Translations under genes and position numbers: made by a program
Shown here: positions 14,937 to 18,781 of the stretch, piece by piece
Numbering within the stretch: the first letter of the stretch is position 1
Layout: every line of letters starts with the position of its first letter
The notes under the pieces: generated by a model
What the model saw: only the letters and a program-made list of their open reading frames with translations
What the model was told of the DNA's origin: nothing
Database searches by the model: none
NCBI GenBank assembly: GCA_013694685.1
Contig: JACDBY010000438.1
Span: 1-18,781, forward strand
Direction: 5' to 3'
Source of the DNA: Actinomycetota bacterium
GTDB taxonomy: Bacteria > Actinomycetota > Thermoleophilia > Gaiellales > Gaiellaceae
Length of the DNA: 18,781 nt

Positions 14937-15161
14937 CTACTCGTCCGCGCCGCTGTCGGCACCACCGTCGGCACCACCGTCGGCGCCGCCGTCCTGCTCG
15001 CCGGGCACGCCCGAGGCCCCACCGTCGGCCGGACCGTGGGTACCGCTGTCGGCACCGCTGTCGGCGCCACCGTCCGCACCACCGTCGTGCTCGCCTTCCA
15101 TGCCACCTGCCGCACCGCCGTCAGCGGGGCCGTGCTCGTCGTCGCGCTCCATGTCGGACAC
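14937..15161 (-). CDS. Small Gly/Asp/Ala-rich repeat peptide (74 aa), unknown
   Basis: An acidic, low-complexity peptide with a GTG start at 15161 and an excellent GGGAG 5 bases before it. After nine mostly charged residues (MSDMERDDE) come two tandem ~32-residue units. Each begins HGPADGGA, continues through a variable GxxGE segment, and ends in a run of GGAD/SGAD tetrads. The peptide has no Cys, Lys, Leu, Ile, Phe, Tyr, Trp or Asn, and a single Arg, so it is unlikely to fold as a globular protein by itself. Its TAG stop is embedded in the GGAG that precedes the possible CTG start of the cupin gene, suggesting coupling. Possible roles are a modification substrate, a metal-binding peptide or an acidic linker-like protein. 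I do not recognise a family. Confidence 0.65.
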   Translation of the reverse strand: MSDMERDDEHGPADGGAAGGMEGEHDGGADGGADSGADSGTHGPADGGASGVPGEQDGGADGGADGGADSGADE

Positions 15162-15266
15162 CTGCGCTCCCTTCGGAGTCGATGGACGTGACTGCCCCGG
15201 GGTCCTTCCCTCGGCTGGAGCGAATCTAACGTGCTTTCCAGTGCATCCTCTCCCGACGACTCACCC

Positions 15267-15367
15267 GAGCCGGTGTTGGTGCCGGACCTGTCCGGCACCT
15301 GGTGCCCCGGAATCGCAACGTTCCGCCCGGGGCAGTTTCCGGTGGAACGTTGCGTGACGAGGCACTA
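15267..15367 (-). repeat. Structured intergenic repeat, copy 2 (reverse orientation)
   Basis: The reverse complement aligns end to end with 1653-1753. It starts at the TAG stop of the 178-aa gene (15367-15365). It has a hairpin CGCAACGTTCC/GGAACGTTGCG (15344-15354 with 15314-15324), extended by CCGG/CCGG past a small bulge. The palindrome GGTGCCGGAC (15278-15287) with its complement (15290-15299) follows, then ACACCGG. In the hairpin, two base pairs differ from copy 1 by paired changes that keep the stem. It lies between the 178-aa gene and the repeat-peptide gene, 106 bases before the latter's start. Confidence 0.85.
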
Positions 15368-15901
15368 GGCCGCGAGTGCGCGGAGGTCGTCCACGGTGGA
15401 CTCGAGCAGGGTGTCGCGGAGGTCGAAGAGCCCGGCCCAGAGCGACGAGCGGTCGAGAGCCACACCGAGTCGGGAGGCGTCGTCGAGCCCCTGGAGCGCA
15501 CGTACGAGGACGGCGAGCTCGAGGTAGACCGCCGCGACGCGGTTCGGGCAGGCGACGACGCCGGCTCGCTCGAGCACGGGTTGCCATTCGACGAGCTCGG
15601 CTGCGCCAGGCCCGCCGTACCACGAGCGACCCTCGGCTCGGTCCGAGCCGAGCTCGACGAGGTACGCGGAGAGCGGCCGCTCGAGCCCCGCGAGCGCTGT
15701 CTCCACCCGATCCGCGGCGTGACGGAAGGCCGCCTGGCGGCCGCCCGGGGTCGCCGGGACGGCCTCACCTCGTCCCCACCGCTCGAGAAGCCGGCAGAAG
15801 GCGAGCGCCGCGGCCTCGCAGGCGCGAAGCTGCCCAATCAGTCGACGCGCGTGACTCGGGGTCACGCCGTTCGCCTCGAGCACCGCGGGCCAGCCGGTCA
15901 T
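15365..15901 (-). CDS. Hypothetical 178-aa helical protein coupled to RNase J
   Basis: I do not recognise this protein. It is predicted from composition to be mostly alpha-helical: Ala/Leu/Arg-rich runs such as SHARRLIGQLRACEAAALAFCRLLERWG, AAFRHAADRVETALAGLERPLSAYLVELG and VAAVYLELAVLVRALQGL. There is no signal peptide or membrane segment. Conserved-looking aromatic patches are RSWYGGPGAAELVEWQPVL and SSLWAGLFDLRDTLL. The ATG overlaps the RNase J stop as ATGA (15901-15898), so it is translated by coupling to RNase J and is very probably real. Its stop is the first triplet of the structured repeat. A role beside RNase J or in cell physiology cannot be assigned. Confidence 0.75.
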   Translation of the reverse strand: MTGWPAVLEANGVTPSHARRLIGQLRACEAAALAFCRLLERWGRGEAVPATPGGRQAAFRHAADRVETALAGLERPLSAYLVELGSDRAEGRSWYGGPGAAELVEWQPVLERAGVVACPNRVAAVYLELAVLVRALQGLDDASRLGVALDRSSLWAGLFDLRDTLLESTVDDLRALAA

Positions 15902-17550
15902 ACCTCGATCACGATGGGCAGGATCATCGGCCGGCGACGCGTGCGCGAGTACACCACCTGGCCGATCCCGTCGTGGATGTGCTCCTGGACGAGCTTGATC
16001 TCGGAGATCCCGTTCTGCGCGAGCTCCGTGACGATTCGCTCGGCCTCGTCGCGCAGGTCGTCGATCAGATCCAGGTCCTCCCCGAGCCCGCGAGCGATCA
16101 GCTCGGGAGCCGCGACCGCCGCGCTCCCGTCGGTCGCCCCCACCGTGGCGACGACGATCAGAACGCCGTCCTCCGACAGGCGTCGCCGGTCGCGAAGCGC
16201 CACGTCCTCCACGTCGCCCACCCCGAGGCCGTCGACGAACCTCACGCCGGCCTCGACGCGGCCGGCGAGCCGGACTCCCTCTGGCGAGAGCTCGACGACC
16301 GAGCCGTTCTCGGCGATCACGATGCCAGACTCCGGGACCCCCGCATCCTGCGCGAGCCGCGCGTGGGCGGCGAGCATCCGGTACTCCCCATGGATCGGCA
16401 TCACGGCCCGTGGGCGGACGAGCGAGAGCAGGGTCCGCATCTCCTCGGCACAGGCGTGGCCCGAGACGTGCACGGGCGCGATCTCCTGGTGCAACACCTC
16501 GGCGCCCAGCTTCGCCAGGCGGTTGATCGAGTCGTGGACGCGGAGCTCGTTCCCCGGTACGGGCTTCGCGGAGATGATCACCGTGTCACCTCGCTCGACG
16601 GTCACGTTCGCGTGGTCGCCGTACGCGATGCGGGTGAGCGCGGACATCGGCTCGCCCTGGCTGCCGGTGCAGAGGATGAGCACCTCGTCGCGCGGAAGCT
16701 CCATCGCCTCCTTCGGCGAGACGATCGACTCCTCGGGCAGCTCCACGTACCCGAGGGTGCGGGCGATGTTCATGTTCTTCCGCATCGAGCGGCCGACTAC
16801 CGCGACGCGGCGCCCGTTCGCGATCGCGACCTCGGCGGCCTGCTGGACGCGGTGCATGTTCGAGGCGAACGACGCGACGATGATCCGGCCCGTCCGAAGC
16901 GGGATGAGCTGCCGGAACGCCTCCCCGACGAGCCGCTCGGAGCCGGTCATGCCGGGCCGCTCGGCATTCGTCGAGTCGCCGAGGAGAAGGTCGACGCCGC
17001 GGTTTCCGAGCTCCGCGAGCGCCCCGACGTCCGTCTTGAGGCCGTCGACGGGGGTGTGGTCGAGCTTCCAGTCGCCCGTGTGCAGGAGGCGACCGGCCTC
17101 GGTCTCGATCACGATCGCCATCGAGTCGGGAATCGAGTGCGCCATGCGAACGAACTCGAGCGTGAACGGGCCGAGCCGCATGGGCGCCTGGCCCGGCTCC
17201 GCCTCGGTGAGCGTCGTGGACGCGCTGAGGCCGTGCTCGTCGAGCTTCGACTTGACGAGCCCGAGGGTCAGCCTCGTGCCGACGACCTCACCCACCTCGA
17301 GCTCGCGGAGTGCGTACGGCAATCCGCCGACGTGATCCTCGTGCGCGTGGGTGAGTACGATCGCCCGCACGGGCCGACCGACGAGGTAGGCGAGGTCTGG
17401 CAGCACGAGATCGACACCGAAGTGCTCGTCGCGCGGGAACGCAAGCCCGGCGTCGACGACGATCCGGTCGTCGCCGAGCTCGAAGACCGTCATGTTCTTG
17501 CCGACCTCGCCGAGACCGCCGAGGGGGATGATCCTTAGAGGTGAGCTCAC
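15898..17550 (-). CDS. rnj: Ribonuclease J (metallo-beta-lactamase/beta-CASP RNase)
   Basis: A 550-aa cytoplasmic RNase combining endonuclease and 5'-3' exonuclease activity in mRNA decay and rRNA maturation. The family start is IIPLGGLGEVGKNM (about 7-20). The zinc-binding motif HAHEDH is at 68-73, with further metal-ligand regions RMAHSIPDSMAI and LLHTGDWK. The beta-CASP part includes LLLGDSTNAERPGMTGSE, IIVASFASNMHRVQQ and LILCTGSQGEPMSAL. VHVSGHACAEEMR and MPIHGEYRML complete the active site. Length is normal. I chose GTG 17550 because the open frame upstream, through the double-hairpin element and into dapA, lacks RNase J character; no clear Shine-Dalgarno is visible. It sits downstream of dapA, a common actinobacterial order. 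Confidence 0.96.
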   Translation of the reverse strand: MSSPLRIIPLGGLGEVGKNMTVFELGDDRIVVDAGLAFPRDEHFGVDLVLPDLAYLVGRPVRAIVLTHAHEDHVGGLPYALRELEVGEVVGTRLTLGLVKSKLDEHGLSASTTLTEAEPGQAPMRLGPFTLEFVRMAHSIPDSMAIVIETEAGRLLHTGDWKLDHTPVDGLKTDVGALAELGNRGVDLLLGDSTNAERPGMTGSERLVGEAFRQLIPLRTGRIIVASFASNMHRVQQAAEVAIANGRRVAVVGRSMRKNMNIARTLGYVELPEESIVSPKEAMELPRDEVLILCTGSQGEPMSALTRIAYGDHANVTVERGDTVIISAKPVPGNELRVHDSINRLAKLGAEVLHQEIAPVHVSGHACAEEMRTLLSLVRPRAVMPIHGEYRMLAAHARLAQDAGVPESGIVIAENGSVVELSPEGVRLAGRVEAGVRFVDGLGVGDVEDVALRDRRRLSEDGVLIVVATVGATDGSAAVAAPELIARGLGEDLDLIDDLRDEAERIVTELAQNGISEIKLVQEHIHDGIGQVVYSRTRRRPMILPIVIEV

Positions 17551-17575
17551 GCGCCAGAGTCTAGGGCGGAATCCT

Positions 17576-17680
17576 GGGGTCTGTCCCTGCAGGGGACTGA
17601 CTCCTGCGCGACTGGCGCCCTGTCCTGCGGCAGCTCCTGGCGGGTCGCACGGGGGACAGACCCCTGCGGGGTCAGTCCCC
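17576..17680. repeat. Double-hairpin intergenic repeat between dapA and RNase J
   Basis: Two hairpins frame a ~47-base centre. The left one is GGGGTCTGTCCC, TGCA, GGGGACTGACTCC (17576-17604), pairing with a T-T mismatch. The right one is GGGGACAGACCCC, TGC, GGGGTCAGTCCCC (17652-17680), pairing with an A-A mismatch. Each arm of the left hairpin is also complementary to an arm of the right one (12/12 and 12/13 bases), so alternative long-range pairing is possible. There is no coding potential of note. It may attenuate transcription from dapA into RNase J or be a mobile palindromic repeat. Confidence 0.75.
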
Positions 17681-17687
17681 TCGCCGA

Positions 17688-18569
17688 TCAGGCTGCGACT
17701 GCGCTGACGAGCCCGAGACGCTCGAGACAGCCGCGAACGAGCTCGGTCTCGCCGTCGTCCGCCTCGACGAGCGGCAGCCGGAGCCCACCGACCTCGTGAC
17801 CGAGGAGCGTCAGTGCCCGCTTGATCGCGATCGGGTTGGTCTGCACGCGCAGGAGCTCGATCGCCGGCCGGAGCTCCTCGTCGAGCTCCTGTGCGCCAGC
17901 GACGTCGCCGGCTCGGAAGCGCGAGACCATCTCCTTGACGCGCAACCCGACGACGTGCGTGTGCACGCAGATCCCGCCAACCCCTCCGACGCGCAGGAAC
18001 GGGAAGACCAGGTCGTCGTCGCCGGCGTAGAGATCGAGCCCGCACTCGACGACGTGCTGCGCGGCCTCGAGGCTCGGCTTCGCCTGCTTCACGGCGCGCA
18101 CGTTCTCGATCTCTGCGAGCTGCGAGATCGTCTCGGGCTCGGCATCGACGACGACGCGGCTCGGAATGTCGTAGAAGACGATGGGCCTGTCGGTGGCGGC
18201 GGCGATCGCCTCGACGTGCGCGACGATTCCGCGTTGCGGAGGCTTCGAGTAGTACGGCGTGACGACGAGCATCCCGTCGACCCCCACCTCGTGGGCGCGC
18301 TCCGTGAGGTGGATCGAGTGCGCCGTCGAGTAGGTGCCGGTTCCCGCGACCACCGTCGAGCTGCCGCCGCTGACCTCGACCGCCGCCTCCCAGAGCGCGA
18401 CACGCTCGTCGTCGGTGAGCGTCGGCGCCTCACCGGTCGTGCCGGTCACGACGAGCCCGTCGGAGCCGTTCTCGAGCAGGAAGCGGCAGAGCGCTCGGAA
18501 CTTTGCGAGCTCGAGCGAGCCGTCGCCGCGGAACGGCGTCACGGTCGCTGTCAGGACCTGGCCGAGCAC
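17688..18569 (-). CDS. dapA: 4-hydroxy-tetrahydrodipicolinate synthase
   Basis: A 293-aa aldolase of lysine/diaminopimelate synthesis, condensing pyruvate with aspartate semialdehyde. Family marks are LTATVTPFRGDGSLEL at the N-terminus, GTTGEAPTL (about 43-51) with the Thr pair used in proton relay, VVTPYYSKPPQRG, FYDIPSRVVVDAEPET with the active-site Tyr and Arg, and NVRAVKQAKP, where the first Lys should form the Schiff base. Length is typical. The GTG start at 18569 has GGAGA two bases ahead. A near-consensus TACAAT lies only 8 bases upstream of the GTG, so the transcript may have a very short leader. It heads the dapA - RNase J series on this strand and is divergent from mscL. Confidence 0.96.
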   Translation of the reverse strand: MLGQVLTATVTPFRGDGSLELAKFRALCRFLLENGSDGLVVTGTTGEAPTLTDDERVALWEAAVEVSGGSSTVVAGTGTYSTAHSIHLTERAHEVGVDGMLVVTPYYSKPPQRGIVAHVEAIAAATDRPIVFYDIPSRVVVDAEPETISQLAEIENVRAVKQAKPSLEAAQHVVECGLDLYAGDDDLVFPFLRVGGVGGICVHTHVVGLRVKEMVSRFRAGDVAGAQELDEELRPAIELLRVQTNPIAIKRALTLLGHEVGGLRLPLVEADDGETELVRGCLERLGLVSAVAA

Positions 18570-18577
18570 GATCTCCG

Positions 18578-18583
18578 ATTGTA
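18578..18583 (-). promoter_or_regulatory. Candidate -10 hexamer for dapA
   Basis: TACAAT on the minus strand, 8 bases upstream of the dapA GTG; five of six positions match TATAAT. No good -35 is visible 16-18 bases further up. If real, transcription would begin at or next to the start codon. It also overlaps a weak plus-strand pair for mscL (TTGTAG, 17 bases, TATGGA). Confidence 0.3.
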
Positions 18584-18641
18584 GTGGTCGCGCCGGTGGA
18601 TTATGGATGCCGTTCTGCCGTCAGCAAGAGGAAACGAGCGC

Positions 18642-18781
18642 GTGATGCTGGGGGAGCTCAGGGACTTTCTCTTCAAGGGAACATCGTCGACCTGGCCGTG
18701 GCGTTCGTCATCGGCGTGGCCTTCGCCGCGGTCGTCACGTCGCTCGTCGACAACCTGATCATGCCGATCGTCGCGATGATC
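18642..18781 (+). pseudogene. mscL: Large-conductance mechanosensitive channel, 5' part with a one-base frameshift
   Basis: GTG 18642 (or ATG 18645), preceded by AGAGGA, opens a frame reading MLGELRDFLFKG. After 18679 the frame must shift by one base to continue as NIVDLAVAFVIGVAFAAVV and then TSLVDNLIMPIVAMI, the conserved first transmembrane helix and loop of MscL, which releases solutes on osmotic downshock. The read shows AAG GG then AAC ATC: one base of a Gly codon is missing between 18679 and 18680. Without the extra base the frame turns to TSSTWPWR and loses all similarity. The cause is either a true inactivating deletion or an assembly error in a purine run. The gene runs off the window end. 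Confidence 0.85.

Noticed and set aside
15162..15266. Promoter for the repeat-peptide gene (TTAGAT near the middle of the gap)
   Set aside because: No -35-like hexamer at a proper spacing; the gene may simply be read from the RNase J transcript.
14488..15357. Plus-strand frame with APLSAPPSAPPSAPP repeats, and a minus-strand frame at 14921-15298 with VPTAVPTV repeats
   Set aside because: Both are other-frame readings of the GGAD-repeat gene; only the 74-aa frame has a good ribosome-binding site and fits the operon.
15302..17538. Two long plus-strand open frames (677 and 720 codons) opposite RNase J
   Set aside because: Ser/Arg-rich or Asp/Glu/Arg-rich antisense translations; RNase J on the other strand has all active-site motifs.
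17551..18045. N-terminal extension of RNase J into dapA
   Set aside because: The extra 165 residues read through the double-hairpin element and antiparallel-like Arg-rich sequence inside dapA, and precede the family start IIPLGGLGEVGKN.
1..18781. Frequent CGAGCTCG words across the window as a possible FtsK- or Chi-like skewed motif
   Set aside because: It is palindromic, so it cannot be strand-skewed, and it is explained by abundant Glu-Leu (GAG CTC) codons in GC-rich genes on both strands.
1..18781. CRISPR array, tRNA/rRNA gene, prophage or insertion sequence
   Set aside because: No spaced direct repeats, cloverleaf, ribosomal motifs, integrase or transposase seen on either strand.

Overview
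The window is dense, high-GC DNA with short intergenic gaps and coupled start/stop overlaps. It looks like chromosomal DNA of an actinomycetote, most likely class Thermoleophilia (Gaiellales/Solirubrobacterales relatives). That placement is inference, from the base composition, the dapA / RNase J / FtsK neighbourhood, a DUF4032-type kinase-like protein and a sucrase-ferredoxin-like protein. I see no rRNA, tRNA, CRISPR array, transposase or phage gene.

Region 1 (1-6321, + strand) is a carbohydrate ABC importer operon. It holds the 3' end of a MalK/UgpC-type ATPase, a lipoprotein solute-binding protein, a MalF-type permease with an SdrD_B-like domain inserted in its outer loop, and a MalG-type permease. 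A two-domain FAD/NAD(P)-binding oxidoreductase and a membrane-anchored parallel beta-helix protein follow with almost no spacing. A ~100-base structured repeat sits between the binding-protein and permease genes, followed by a possible 11-codon leader ORF whose stop overlaps the permease start.

Region 2 (6335-8820, - strand) holds a DUF4032 kinase-like protein and a stand-alone BMP-family (nucleoside-type) substrate-binding protein.

Region 3 (8821-18569, - strand) is, in transcription order, dapA, RNase J, an unknown 178-aa protein, a 74-aa Gly/Asp/Ala repeat peptide, a JmjC-type cupin oxygenase, a sucrase-ferredoxin-like [2Fe-2S] protein, ribokinase, nucleoside hydrolase and FtsK. The dapA-RNase J-FtsK core is familiar in actinobacteria, and here it is split by an accessory cassette. 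Nucleoside hydrolase plus ribokinase would turn nucleosides into base and ribose 5-phosphate. The BMP protein could supply nucleosides, and its upstream region shares the 9-mer GTGTTGAAT, in the same orientation and at a similar distance, with the nucleoside hydrolase upstream region. Region 4 (18642-end, + strand) is the start of mscL, with an apparent one-base deletion.

The observations most worth following are: (i) a repeat family of two copies about 13.5 kb apart in opposite orientation, each starting exactly at a TAG stop codon, with a long hairpin showing compensatory changes and a perfect 10+2+10 palindrome; (ii) the repeat peptide / JmjC oxygenase / Fe-S protein cassette, which could be a peptide-modification system; (iii) the permease with an Ig-like outer-loop domain; (iv) a second, different double-hairpin element between dapA and RNase J.
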